Source: Floccularia luteovirens (taxonomy: Eukaryota > Basidiomycota > Agaricomycetes > Agaricales > Squamanitaceae). From it: DNA of 64,000 nt. The notes under the pieces are model-generated. The model was not told the DNA's origin. It saw only the letters and a program-made list of their open reading frames with translations, and did not search any database. The stretch is taken from contig VSJF01000003.1 of assembly GCA_009739215.1 (NCBI GenBank), positions 2,108,001 through 2,172,000 on the forward strand. Reading direction: 5' to 3'. The translations under genes and the position numbers were made by a program. Positions 29,998 through 41,661 of the stretch are shown here, in pieces (within the stretch, counting starts at the first letter, position 1; each line of letters opens with the position of its first letter).

Positions 29998-31832
29998 ATG
30001 TCTGACTGGACTTCAGATGCCAATGAAGCTTTAACGTTGTCTCTTGGTAAGAGTCACATGTAGCCCAATACAAGCGCTATACCAAACCGCTCACAATCCT
30101 GCTAGTGAGGGCCAGAGAAGACAAAGAAGTGCTAGGAGATAATGAAACGTATGAAGGCTTTCATCCAAGATTTACATACCCTGTGCGTCTTTCAATATCT
30201 GTATACTCTTTACTAGGATCTCATGCAGGAACTCAGATTTATGGAGAAGAAGAAAGAATTTACGGGTACAAGGATTTGGTTATTGATGTATGCATGTATC
30301 ATTTCATTCCATGCAATATATTATTGAAGCCCTTTGATATAGTTGAGATTTACCTCCGGTTCCCTTATTCAATATCTTTCTGTCAACTATTCTGAGAAAT
30401 TAGGCTCTTCTTCAACTGTTGATGACGTAGAGGGCACTCTCAGCGAATTCATCCCACCAGGTGAGATACATCAACTTGAGGACAGTCTGTATTTATTAAT
30501 AAATACATAGATTACTGCAAAGATGAAGATTCTTTCCTTACTCGCGTGGAAGAGGATGCAACAATTTTCTGGCCTCTTGGACAAATGATATATTCCTACA
30601 CTAGACCGTCACCCAAGGGAAAGGGCAAGAGCTCTGCAAATGGTCAATCAGCGAGTCCCGACAGCGAAGATAGTGTTGTTTTCGAAGTATATCATGTATA
30701 TACGCCGATTTTACTTGCAACACCGTACATTGTTAATGAATTATTGCAGACCACTTGGAATACACCCGGTTTCCGAGAATATCACAAAAGAATGCAATTA
30801 TTTATTCTTCTGTATATTGAGGCAGGTTCATATATCAATGACGACGAAGATTCTTGGGAATTCGTAGTTCTGTAAGTCAATTAAGCTTTAGTGTGTCTCA
30901 CGTCTGTAAGTAACCTCTTAAATAGCTACGAAAAGCGAAAAAGAGCCACAGTTCCACATATCGAAACTTATCACTTTGTCGGTTATTCATCGTTGTATGG
31001 GTTTTATTGTTTCCCAGAAAAAACTCGTATGAGATTAAGGTATCTGAGATTGCTGAAACAGTCCCAGTGCAATTGACTTACTAAAATCTAGTCAATTTGT
31101 GATATTGACTCCATACCAACGACAAAGTCATGGATGTAAGCAAACTCATAACTATAACTCGCATATCATGATTCAAATTTTGCTCCCAGCGGAATTGTAC
31201 AAAGCGATATACCAGTACATTCTATCCAAGCCCAGTATAGCTGAACTAACAGTCGAGGATCCTGCCGAGGCGTTTGAAGATCTTCGTGATAAAAATGATT
31301 TGGAGATGCTACTGTCTAACGAGCAATTTATACAGGAAGGCTTCGGTAGTAAAGAAGTATCTCATGGAGGTGGACGTGTCGGAGGCGTGGGACGTATGCG
31401 AAAGGGTGGACAGGGAGCTTCAAAGGACGGTACAGGCAAGATGGGACCGCCAGCCAACAAAGTATGGGTCGAAAACTGGAGGCGTAACCTTAAAATCGCT
31501 GGAGTGGGTCTTGACATAGGTCAGCGACGATAGACTTATTGATTGATCTGTTATCTAGCGTCAATTCCAACGGTTGATTGAAATGATCAATCTCCTTCGT
31601 TTGGATCCCTCCGACGCACGAGCTATGCGGTCTTATCGACTTCAAGTAAAGGAAAGGCTATACAGATTTAACTTTGTAGGTGTATGACATGTATAGCCTG
31701 TCAAAACTGTCTGAACGTAGCTTTCAGGAAATTTTGGCACAACTTGAGCAGGAAGAACGACACGAGAAGCTCGAAGAAACCTTCACCAGTGTTGTTAATG
31801 ATTATCGACGGATTCTTGAATTAATTGGCTAG
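29998..31832 (+). CDS. HAT1: Type B histone acetyltransferase catalytic subunit HAT1
   Basis: It acetylates newly made histone H4 (Lys5/Lys12) together with the WD40 subunit Hat2/RbAp46. It starts MSDWTSDANEALTLSLV. The N-terminal HAT1 domain has FHPRFTYPIYGEEERIYGYK and DLVID. The acetyltransferase core has ETYHFVGYSSLYGFYCFPEK, FVILTPYQRQSHGSELYKAI (the acetyl-CoA binding loop and helix) and ELTVEDPAEAFEDLRDKNDL. The C-terminal helical part ends YRRILELIG. Several introns of about 50-65 nt interrupt it. The frame could be followed throughout; estimated length is about 400 residues. A Gly-rich insert (GGGRVGGVGRMRKGG) is unusual for the family. It is convergent with the DUF6593-like gene. 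Confidence 0.93.
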
Positions 31833-32039
31833 AACGTTATGAAATATGTGCGATCTTATTCATTATGTGATGCTTATTCTGTGCTTTCGAATTGATCGCA
31901 GTGGGAGTGAAAAAAAAATAAGTCGCTTGGCTACAGGATTACAAATCAGGGTGCCCTTTTAACTGAGAAAACACATCCGACAAATCGCGCAGAACAAAAC
32001 CCATGCATGTCACCTACTACACTTTAACCCCTGAACGAC

Positions 32040-32791
32040 TTACAGCTCTCCCTGCCCAGCATCCCCCGATCCTCCGTCTCCTTGGGGATCCTCGTCATGT
32101 GGTACAGTTTTCGCTGTATCCTCCAACTTATCACGCCTCTTCTTTTCCAGAATCAAGAATGAAAGCACGATTAGGTCGATGTCCACAGAACAAGGTTGTA
32201 TCTGCAAAACGCATTTCTTTTCGCCAGCGAAAAGACCTTCTCTGTTAACCGCCATTATATACCGTGCGATTTCGTCTCCGGACTCTATTTGTGTAAGCTT
32301 CAGGTAAAATGAGTCAACAAGAAACTATATGATATGGTAAGGAAATGATTATGGAAGGAACATACCGTAAATCCTACACCTTTGAACATTTTCCACCTAT
32401 ATTCGATACCGTCATCCCCCATGAAGAAATATGAACTGCAATCGGAGAAGTCTTAAACATTGCATCCGGACTCCAGCCTCAACATAACAACTCACGAACT
32501 GAATCTATGCTTTTTATAAATAAAATCCGAAGAACTTATCCCAACACCTTGTTTCCCTACACACCGCCCCAAACCTCCAAGCATAGGGCTACGAATCATA
32601 GTCGGCGTCTCCCAACGCTTCCATTCAATCTCAGCCACAATGCTATCCTCTTCAGTATCCGCCGACCGCCGCAACGCAGTTATATGCGCACCGTGTCGTG
32701 GCTTACTTGTGCGAGTTTGGAAATGTGCGACTCCGTTTGGGGATACTAGAACAGTGTTTTTGGGATTATTCGGGACTAGATAGAGCTCCAT
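32040..32791 (-). CDS. DUF6593-like protein
   Basis: Exons join to about 200 residues. The pattern of short beta strands (MELYLVPNNPKNTVLVSPNG, VAEIEWKRWETPTMIR, SYFFMGDDGIEYRWKM, ARYIMAVNR) matches what I know as DUF6593, a small beta-rich fold common in Agaricomycetes with no assigned reaction. A hydrophobic C-terminal stretch (CSVDIDLIVLSFLILEKKRR) precedes an acidic tail. The start is the first ATG. The gene overlaps nothing and lies 449 bp from the SCAP stop. Family assignment is by motif memory. Confidence 0.65.
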
Positions 32792-33242
32792 TTATATGTG
32801 TGTAAAGTATCAACTTTTGTGATAAGAGGGTTATGCAAAACGTGATGGATATGTGATATTGTAATTTAAGAGTTTTGACTGGTTTAAGAAAGGAAAGGAA
32901 ATAAAAGAGATTTAGCCAGCCTGGGCTGTTTGACGCTCTGTTCATGGTGGACTGAACTGGTGGGCATCGTAATGCAGACGGTTTTGAATTAGGCAGCTGT
33001 GGGTCTGGACCTTAGGATGAAACTTACAGGACAATACATTAATGGACTTAAAGACATTAGGGGCTACTGCATTGGAACTTTGCCCGAAAGCATGATAGAG
33101 CTTTTATATTGAAGGTAGATGCAGAAGGATGCTTCTTTACAGTAAACTTGCGGACTGAGTATAATTATTGCTGGACACATACGTAAAAAAAAAACCAAGA
33201 AAGTACAATGCTAAATGATCGGGTATGAAGAAGTGACGAAAG
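32792..33242. other. Spacer between the DUF6593-like gene and SCAP
   Basis: This is the 3' flank of SCAP and the 5' flank of the DUF6593-like gene. No other feature is seen. Confidence 0.35.
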
Positions 33243-36200
33243 CTAGGGGTTGATGAAGCGGAAAACCCCAATAGTGTTTCCAAAGCCTGCAAAAGCTCGT
33301 GGAAAAGATACAATAAGGGGAGATACTCGAGTAAAAGGCAGTCGAGCAGCAGTATCAAACGATGATAGGGTTACATTTTCAGCATGTTTGATTGCCAGCG
33401 ATGCTAGCGAGGTCCATCGTAGACATGGAACAGCTGGATCGAACACCCAGAGCTCCCATCGTTCCAATGTTGCAGTTGTCAGCCCATGTGTAAAGGGAGA
33501 CAAAGGGGCTCCTTTGAAACCTCCTTGTGGCCTGGGCCTTCGTCGTATACCGACAAATTTGTGTGATGCGACATCCCAAACACCTCGTTCGCAAGTGATA
33601 TCTTCTACTCGTATAAGGATTGCGTTACGCCACGGGGTATGCTGTGTGGCAGTAGGAGTCGTTGTACCATCATGATTGCTAATGACTTCGTAATCATCTC
33701 CAAGGAATGGTACCTGCAACATCTCCGAAGAGCGTCGACCAGTTTCCTTTTCGGATACTCTTCTTGAGTGGATGCCATGTCCTGAAACTGGAAATGGTGC
33801 AGTTTCGAATGACGTCGATAAACGTGGTCTGGGAAATATGGGGGAACCTTTCTGGGAGACACTGCTATTGCTGCGAGAACGTCTTCCTATGTTATCACGA
33901 GACGGAACGCGACGTAAATGCGCTTGAGCACACGAGCATCGCCTGGTTTGATCATCCAGAAATAGATTGAAGAATTGAACAACGTGATCAACGGAAACTC
34001 CGATAGATAGAGACTCCAGAGGAAGTTGCCCGCAGAAACGACAAATTTCGCATAGAACTGGAGTTATACGTAGGTTATTGACTCTGCCATGCGCCACGTC
34101 AAGTACAGAGATACACTCGGCGGACATTCCGTCCCACAGAGAAACCGCCCCAGCTTCTGTTGCAACACCTATAATAAATCGCATACTACCACTTAGCCTG
34201 GTGCGGCAAGCATAGACCTTGTCTACTATATTGGAATCATGGCTAACTTGAAGACGACAATCTGATATAATTGTTGGTTCAAAATCTCCAGTTTCCACTA
34301 GGTCAACGCTTCCATCGTCAAAAGAGAACGCGATTAATACACGGTTATCGGGTGAGACGTGTAGAAGAGAAGACCTGATGACTGCTCCAGGATGGGAAGG
34401 GGTAAAATACATCACAGATGGTATATATCCCACAGACCACCGCGCAGCTATTCCGTTTTCATAAGTAGCTAGAAGTATGACTCTGCCAGAATGTTCCGAA
34501 ATCTCAGGTGAGCCAGTTTCTGTATGAGGAGGGGTTCGTTCTAAATGATTCAGAATAGGTGGAACAAAATGGATTTCAGTAACCCCCGCAGAAGAGTTGT
34601 CTAAGATCATCAAGGGTAACTGCTGTATGGATTCGTTATCGATAAGCCAGACAGCTATGACACCAGCACCTGTTCCTACGGCAAAGTAGGTTCCTTCTTC
34701 GTTAACAGTGACGCTGACGATCGTAGAAGCAGAAGACGAGGTGCTAGATGAACGGAGCAACAAATGTGTTGCATCAAGAGCTATATGCGATTCCCTGTCT
34801 GCCCTCCACACTATAATCTCGTTGTGTAAGCCTATTGATACGACGACACGACCATTTTTGCTTGTCGCAATGAGTTCGACGTCACTGGGAAGGCTCCGTG
34901 GTAGAGTAGTGAAGACAAACTGCTCTTTAAGAACTTTGCCATCATCATGCGACTGAGGACCATTCAGATTTGTGCGATTTCTTTGTGCCTCTAGTAGCTC
35001 TGTGTCCTTCAACAAATATAAAAGAAGAGTCCAGAGTAGACCTGTCGTTGCAAGGATAGGCAAAACCATGATTTTCACTAGCCAAAAGACGAGACGAAGA
35101 GTACCAGTGGAAAAGCGAGACCGTGGTAGAGCTGGGATGAAGTCAAAATCTTGAGTAAGAGCAACTATCGTAGGGGATTCCAGGCGTAAATGAAGTAACG
35201 GAGCATTGTTGGGATTAAAAAGCTCCCAGAGGCGCTCGGCTGGAGACGTTATGTGAAGTTTACTCCGATTGAGCCCGCCCTTAAGGCGAGATACTGCGCC
35301 TAAACCGACATCAGAATCAGAATCAGCAAGTGAATTGGTATATGTCGTGTAATAAAGTGTTGCGGCGATTGCAAGGAGCTATAAATGACATATATATCAA
35401 AAAATCAACAATAAATTTATACGATGGGACACTGTACCATCAAAAGACTAATATTAGTAGTCGCCCTTCCTTTGAGAAGTGACTTTGTGACGTCAACAAA
35501 TCTTCTCCAATTAGAACGCGGTTGTTTATCCTGCTTGTTGTCTTTGTCCCTGCGTGCCTGCAGAAAGTTAGGCACCAAGGCTGTGTCACGGCGCAGTAGT
35601 TCATCAAGCTGTATAAAGATACATCATTAAGCCATGTCGTACGACAATGTCAGTGGACTAACTTCTAAGCGTGCCATATCAATGGAGAGCACAGCCATGA
35701 AGAATGTATGTGCCAAGAACCAATGAGCAACAAGGACAACAATCGCAAATATGCAGAATTGACGGACTGCGCCTGCTGAAAAGGAGCCAATGATTCCTAA
35801 GATGGCATTGTATGATACGACTTTGAGGGTGTTCGATGTTCCGGCACGACTAAGGCCTTCGGCTATACGCTGCTTTACTGGCATAGCAACAGATGTCTTA
35901 CCTACTGCGTCAACCTACGAAATGATAAGGATGAGTATCACACGAACGAAAAAAAAAACTCACAAGATTGAACATGTTTTCTGCGCCAACAAAGACAATG
36001 ACTATTGGAAGCAATTCCCTAAGTGGTCAAAGGTCAAGAATAGTTCTCTTAAAAAGAAGCAAAAATATCATACCAAGGAACCATTGTAACCTTGAAACCT
36101 ACCAGCGCACAAACACTAAGCGACGTGATAGTACTAACCGCAATTTCTACAAGGGCAGTGAAAGTTACACCCAAACGCGAATGCAGGGCGTCCATACGAC

Positions 36201-37228
36201 GAACAGACCAAGCAACGTAGGCAAAAAAGCCGATATATGCGAGAAAGAGGAAAGCAGATAGTGCTGTCCAACCTCGTCCTTTAGAAAGAGTGGGATCGTA
36301 CTATGCCGCCGCTGAGAATTTAATCTATATATGAAGTTGAAAACTTACTTCGAGTGCAATTACTTTGTACTCTTGGTCTGGGGTTGGGATATCTGTATTA
36401 ATTCCCAGAGCATTGCGCACGGTTTCGTGCCATAGAAGATGACCAGCATTTTCCGTACAGTCGGACTCCGGAAAGAAATAGGTGAGTGCTAGGAAAGTTG
36501 CAGAATCGAGTTCTGGTCCTGCAACGTGGTTTTCATAAGATCCACCTCTGCCGGCGAGGACCATGTTAGGGGTTACCGGCACCCCAGCTATTGAAACATT
36601 CTCAGAGCGGATGGTATGGGGAACATTCGTATCAAAATGCAACGTCTCTTTATCGTAGTTCCAAAATACTAGAGGGGAAAGGACAAAACATCTGTCAATG
36701 TCAGGTCGCTTAAGACATGGATCTCCGTGCGTCGAAATAAGTTCTTCGAGTCGGTTTTCCAGCTGGAGAGTGGATAATAGAATTCTGTGATTGCGACCTC
36801 CATCTTCTTCAACATCGGGAGATTGCACAATTATGCGCTCCACTCGCAGAGTGCGGCCACCTACACACTTTGCACGGGAGACAGCGTCTTCATGAACATG
36901 TAATGTATCGTAATCATGCCATAGATTGGTCAAGTTCTTTTCGGCATAAAAGCCTGTTACTGTATTCGGGGAGAGAAAGGATTCAATGACAGATAGGGAT
37001 TTGGCATTTGACGCGTAGATTGAGAGTGCAGGGTAGAAGAGGGATGTTATAACAACACAAGATATCAATATGACACGGATTTGGTGTGTCGCGCAATGGC
37101 TAAAGAGAATAGTTGTAGGTATTACGTGAGAAAGAGAAACAAAAGCAGACTTACAGTCCAAACTGAAGGAAGAACCGCTGCCCTAGAAACCTCACATATT
37201 GCAAGATTGAGTAAGAATGGGCAAGCAT
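33243..37228 (-). CDS. SCAP: SREBP cleavage-activating protein (SCAP)
   Basis: SCAP is the ER sterol sensor that escorts the SREBP transcription factor to the Golgi for cleavage. It starts MLAHSYSILQYVRFLGQRFF, followed after one intron by a first membrane span (VILISCVVITSLFYPALSIY). A large luminal loop carries Cys and N-glycosylation sequons (ENVS, KNLT). The sterol-sensing domain includes WTALSAFLFLAYIGFFAYVA, LVEIAVSTITSLSVCALVG, LLPIVIVFVGAENMFNLVDA and RIAEGLSRAG. At its cytosolic end RLELDEL takes the place of the mammalian MELADL COPII-binding motif. After another span (MVLPILATTGLLWTLLLYLL) a single long exon (up to 35078) encodes the WD40 region, about 590 residues. Total length is roughly 1,050-1,100. 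It is divergent from PDX1. Confidence 0.93.
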
Positions 37229-37444
37229 CGTCCCTTGATAGCAGGAGACGACGGGTGGAAGGGAAAGGAAGAAGTGACGGGGAGGTACGACAGGATAAGA
37301 CAGTATTTTAAAAGGACTCGAGAGTGGTGTTGATTTGTCCTAGTTCACGGGATATATGTCAACGTTTCGATGGGCGGAGCATTGCACAACTTCCTTTCTT
37401 CAGAATCCAGATTCAGCTCTGTAATGTCTCGGGTGGGAATATAT

Positions 37445-37463
37445 CTCACGTGCATCACGTGAG
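37445..37463. promoter_or_regulatory. Palindromic pair of E-boxes between SCAP and PDX1
   Basis: CTCACGTG and CACGTGAG are arranged as a perfect inverted repeat around a CAT spacer. The right half-site reads ATCACGTGA, the E-box form bound by SREBP family factors and also by Cbf1/USF-type bHLH proteins. It lies 217 bp from the SCAP ATG and 62 bp from the PDX1 ATG. The sequence is direct; binding is inferred. Confidence 0.45.
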
Positions 37464-37524
37464 TTACATTTTCTTTCAATTTCATGTGTACTAGTACTCG
37501 GCGCTCTAGACATTCATTCCAATC

Positions 37525-38723
37525 ATGAGAGGTATATCTGGAGCAGCACGCAAATGTTCTTTGCACTCTAGAAGACGTAACTTGTTCTCCTTCTTACCTC
37601 AACTTACCAACTGACATTTTGGTCCATAGTCTTACATGTCACGAGGACGCGTCTTGCCATCACAAATTTTACGATGCCAGCAATGTCCCCAACCATGTCA
37701 GAAGGAGGAATAGCTGCGTGGAAGAAACAGGAAGGCGAGGCATTCACGACGGGCGACGTTCTTTTGGAAATTGTCAGTACTTCAACTATCTCACAGTATG
37801 ATCCATTCTAATTTGGTGTGTAGGAAACAGACAAAGCCACAATTGATGTAGAAGCGCAAGACGATGGTGTCATGGGTAAAATATTGGTGGCGCACAACAC
37901 TTACTCTATGTTTTCCTGTTGGAGAACTAACATTCACTTTTACAGCTTCCAGATGGTACCAAGAACGTGCCAGTCGGAAAGATTATAGCACTTCTAGCAG
38001 AAGAAGGAGACGATATATCCAACCTAGAGGCACCTAAGGAAGAAATAATTCCGCAACAATCATCCTCACCTCCGGAACCTCCCACTGAGGCGCAATCTAA
38101 ACCTCAGTCACCGGTCACCTCTCAACCTGTAACACCACAATCACATCCATCAAAACCGCCTTCGCATTCAAGACCTTTGTTCCCATCTGTTCATCGATTA
38201 CTCCTCAGTCACAACATCGCTAAGCCGGAAGATATCAAAGGGACAGGCGTACGAGGTATGCTGACTAAAGGTGACGTTCTTACATACCTCGGAAAGGCTT
38301 CTGGCCCTACCGGCACGTACAAAGAGTCCCCTTCCCCGATTCAGGTGCATCAGACGTCTGCGAAGCCAGCAGAGGTAAAAGTAAGCAGCGTGTGTGTGAT
38401 ACAAGTTCATGGAGCTTACGAACTTCCCTTTTTGCATTGTAGCCACTTGGTGGCGACGAAATTCGTCGATTGATCGTTTCAACTATGCTACAAGCATCGA
38501 TAAAGGCGCGCAATCCTACGCTAGGTGTGTGATCCTGTCCCGTTCTATATACTTTTTACTGTTTCGCTAACCACTCTTTGAAGTACTAGCTAAAGAAGCT
38601 GATTTTGATTCTGTTATTGCCGACTACTTACCTGCTAAGAAACAAGCAGAGTCATTAAGCCCAGCTGTTCCTTCACAATTGACATCACCAGCAAAATTCG
38701 ACTATTTAGACGGCTTGGTTTAG
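37525..38723 (+). CDS. PDX1: Pyruvate dehydrogenase complex E3-binding protein (protein X)
   Basis: It tethers dihydrolipoamide dehydrogenase to the mitochondrial pyruvate dehydrogenase core. The presequence [17 protein letters not shown] is joined over an intron to [21 protein letters not shown] lipoyl domain follows, with [12 protein letters not shown] carrying the lipoylated Lys, then a Pro/Ser/Gln-rich swinging linker. The peripheral-subunit (E3) binding domain reads [20 protein letters not shown] with [16 protein letters not shown] after it. The C-terminus is short (ending [12 protein letters not shown]) with no acetyltransferase core, as in fungal PDX1 and unlike E2. Estimated length is about 300 residues. 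RAD1 follows 227 bp downstream on the same strand. Confidence 0.93.
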
Positions 38724-38950
38724 AGATATATACCATTAATTTGCATGCACCTCGACTTAGTATATGAACTGAGCATATGCGTTAATGTGACGACAAAGTA
38801 ATTTGTGGCCGCCCGTCACGGCGTGCGCTGAATTTGATCGGACTAAGAGTTAATCAAATAGCACTTCCTTCAATAACTCTTAGAATTTTCATTGATGAAT
38901 CACACACCAAACCTCGGCTGCTACCTTTAGCCAGCCTTACGATAGCATCA

Positions 38951-40548
38951 ATGTCCCAAGAAGCCATTCCACCAGTTAGTTCATGACAATTCTGAGTCAT
39001 AGAAGTACCCCGATCTCGTGTATGAACAGGTCCTCACTGCTTCAGTCCACGATGTGCGTTACTTCGCGACCCTCCTCCGAGGCGTCAACTTTGCCAGTGT
39101 CAGTTGCGCAAGCCGTCTTAAAGTATTTTTATGACTTACCACAATTGCTAGCGTGCTACCATCACTGTGACCAAAAGAGGGTTGACTATCACAGTTGAAG
39201 AAGCTCGTACGCTACTTGGTATGTCAAACAGGCTAATATCATTCACATTTGAGTTGAATACACGTCGAAATTTTAGGCACTGCATTCATATTTTCTCAGA
39301 TATTTGATGAATATATATACAACTCCGAAAACCGCTCACCACCCAATAGCCCTCAAAATTCAGAAGACGAAGGTGGAGAAGAAGTTGATAACGCAGCATT
39401 TGAAATTCCTCTAAACACTCTCATTGAATGCCTCAATATTTTTGGAACGGCAGGTTCGATATCTAGCACATATAATGCTGGAAGTAAACATAAACGATGG
39501 CGGAAACCCGAAGATGGTGCGTCAGACCAGGAAGAGAACGAAAGAGAGAGGAGGAATGGGGGAGGTCGAGAACATGCGGGAAGGACTATTGATTCTTACT
39601 TCAGTGGTCCAGAGAAGAGAACAACCATGCGGATGTCATTCGCAGGCCCAGGATATCCTCTCATTTTGTTAATGTCAGTGATTGAACCCGTTGATAATGA
39701 TCAATGATCCCGGAGCTAATGGTATAAACTTCTTGACAGTGCAGAAGATGCGGCTGGCCCAACCACAACATGTGAAATTACTACATTTGATCCAGAACCC
39801 CATCTCGAATTAGAATTCAACAATTCTGGCTTGTACGTCTTTGAGATATCTGCGGATATATTATGAGCTGACACGTCAACAGGGTCCTTAAAATAATTTT
39901 GAGGGTATATGCAAATGTTCTTACAGCTTGACCATGATATTTAACTATGAGATAGTCTTCGTGGCTCCGAGACGCGCTTTCCGAACTTGATCCCTCATGC
40001 GAAAAACTAACTTTCATCGGAAACCCACCTCCTGATCCGACGACTAAAATTGATGGCAGGCAAAGACGGAAGCCAAGGCAGCCGATCCTACGCATACAGG
40101 CAGTAGGGACGTTTGGTGCCACTGAGGTAAGTAAATGCAACCGTCTTTGAAACCTAATTCCAACCCAATCGTCATGTCAGATGGACTACCCAAACGATAG
40201 GGATGTACTGGAAACTTTTGAATGTACCAGAAGCATCAAATATAGGTTGGTTCATCTTCATATCCTCCGTGGTTTTAACATCTGTTAACAAACTTTAAGC
40301 TACCGATTTGGACACATCTCAAAGACAATAAGAGCACTTCAGACCTCTACCAAAACATCTCTTCGAATAGATGATGAAGGGTTGTTGAGCTTTCAGTTCT
40401 TAATGCCTTCACCCAAATTGCAAGCAAGCACGGCGGAGTCTACCGATGCTTTTATCGAGTTTAGGGTGAGTAACAAAATCATGGATCCGTGTATAAGTAG
40501 GCTTATTCCATGCTCGGTATGTAGTGTCTGGCGCTTGATGACGAGTGA
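38951..40548 (+). CDS. RAD1: Checkpoint clamp subunit RAD1 (9-1-1 complex)
   Basis: This PCNA-like subunit of the RAD9-RAD1-HUS1 clamp is loaded at DNA damage. Recognisable parts are VHDVRYFATLLRGVNFAS, ITVTKRGLTITVEEARTLLG, AFIFSQIFDEYIY, AFEIPLNTLIECLNIFGTAG, MRMSFAGPGYPLILLI, SSWLRDALSELD and SYRFGHISKTIRALQ. The C-terminal strand is FIEFR, then CLALDDE. A charged insert (ASDQEENERERRNGGG) makes it longer than the human protein. The first exon is only 24 nt (MSQEAIPP) and is followed by an apparent 28-nt intron (38975-39002), far shorter than the other introns; an unrecognised upstream exon is the alternative. The other junctions keep frame. Confidence 0.88.
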
Positions 40549-40678
40549 TAACGAAAATATATTACAGTGTACTATGATACAGATTTCATGAGGAGGTTAC
40601 AAATTTGACTTTCTATGAATTAATTGAAAAACTTTGAAACACTTGGTGGCGCAGTTTGTTGAGAAAGATTTGCAACAA

Positions 40679-41661
40679 TCATTCTCCTGATGGTGGAACC
40701 GTCCAACTGAAGAGTTGGCGATGAGCCATTGAATTGTGATAATAAACTTGATCCCTTACAATTGTATCCTCAACTTCAACAGCAGCTCCTGCACCCATAG
40801 TTATTCTGAAATCTTGATCCCGGAAGTTGGTTCCTACTTTTGGCATCCTTGTTGGACTTGCCTTGCGTTGACTTCGTTGATTCTTATTTCTGGGTAGGTT
40901 GCCATGCTGTGATTTCCAAGGAGAAGGCGTAGATTTTTCGGTCGATAGGGTTCGTTGCCCTTGGCCCATCATCTGCATTTCATATAGGGACAGACGCCGC
41001 GGGGACTTCTTCGCAGAAGATGTCGCCCTAGATAATCTGGAAGCAGGTTTGATGGGATCAGACCTTGGTAAATCGAAACCTGGCATCGAATTGGACATTA
41101 GGTCAGGTGAGGAGGGAGGCGTATGGTCTTGGAGAGAATTGAGTTCTTGGGCGTTTCGAGCGACAAGGGCTATTACTTGTTCAACCGGGACATCGGTAGT
41201 ACCTTCTGGTATCTTTTGGATATTGTACCTGACCTAAGAGTTAACGAGGTAAGGAGACATACCAAGATTTTAGCCAATATCCCTGGGTTAATGGCTTCAA
41301 CGTCAATCGTAGTCATATCCGATTCCTGTATAATTCAGTATAAAAAACGGGGTAACGAAAGGCGCATTACGAACAATCTGGAGAAGTATGTCGCCTGCGT
41401 CAAAGTATTCTCCCTCCCTTTTCTTCCACCGCTTCAGAACGCCTTCTGTCATAAAGGGAGAAAAAGCGGGCATCATGATGACCTGGCGGTGATGTGATGC
41501 ATGAAGTACTATGGGATATGATGAGTGCTCTAATATAACGATACAAGTTATTTCTAGGAAAACATACGTCGTTGTGGTGTTGTCATTGTAGTAGTTACGT
41601 TCGTTAGAACTTGTTTTCCTGTGGCCTTGCTTGAGGCTGAGAGTAGTGTGAAGGCAGACAT
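40679..41661 (-). CDS. PDX1-like protein with a pseudo-lipoyl domain lacking the lipoylation lysine
   Basis: After a short possible presequence (MSAFTLLSASSKATGKQVLT) the protein reads like a lipoyl domain: MMPAFSPFMTEGVLKRWKKR, EGEYFDAGDILLQI, ESDMTTIDVEAINPGILAKI and IPEGTTDVPVEQVIALVAR. These align motif for motif with the neighbouring PDX1 ([44 protein letters not shown]). At the hairpin where PDX1 has Lys this protein has Met, so it cannot be lipoylated there. No peripheral-subunit-binding or acetyltransferase domain follows. The rest is Ser/Arg/Pro-rich and ends SWTVPPSGE. Estimated length is about 270 residues. Start and first intron are tentative; the lipoyl exons are clear. Possible roles are a structural E3-binding remnant or an unrelated mitochondrial adaptor. 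Confidence 0.8.

Noticed and set aside
34708..34956. Plus-strand frames inside the SCAP WD40 exon
   Set aside because: Antisense shadows of a long, clearly coding minus-strand exon.
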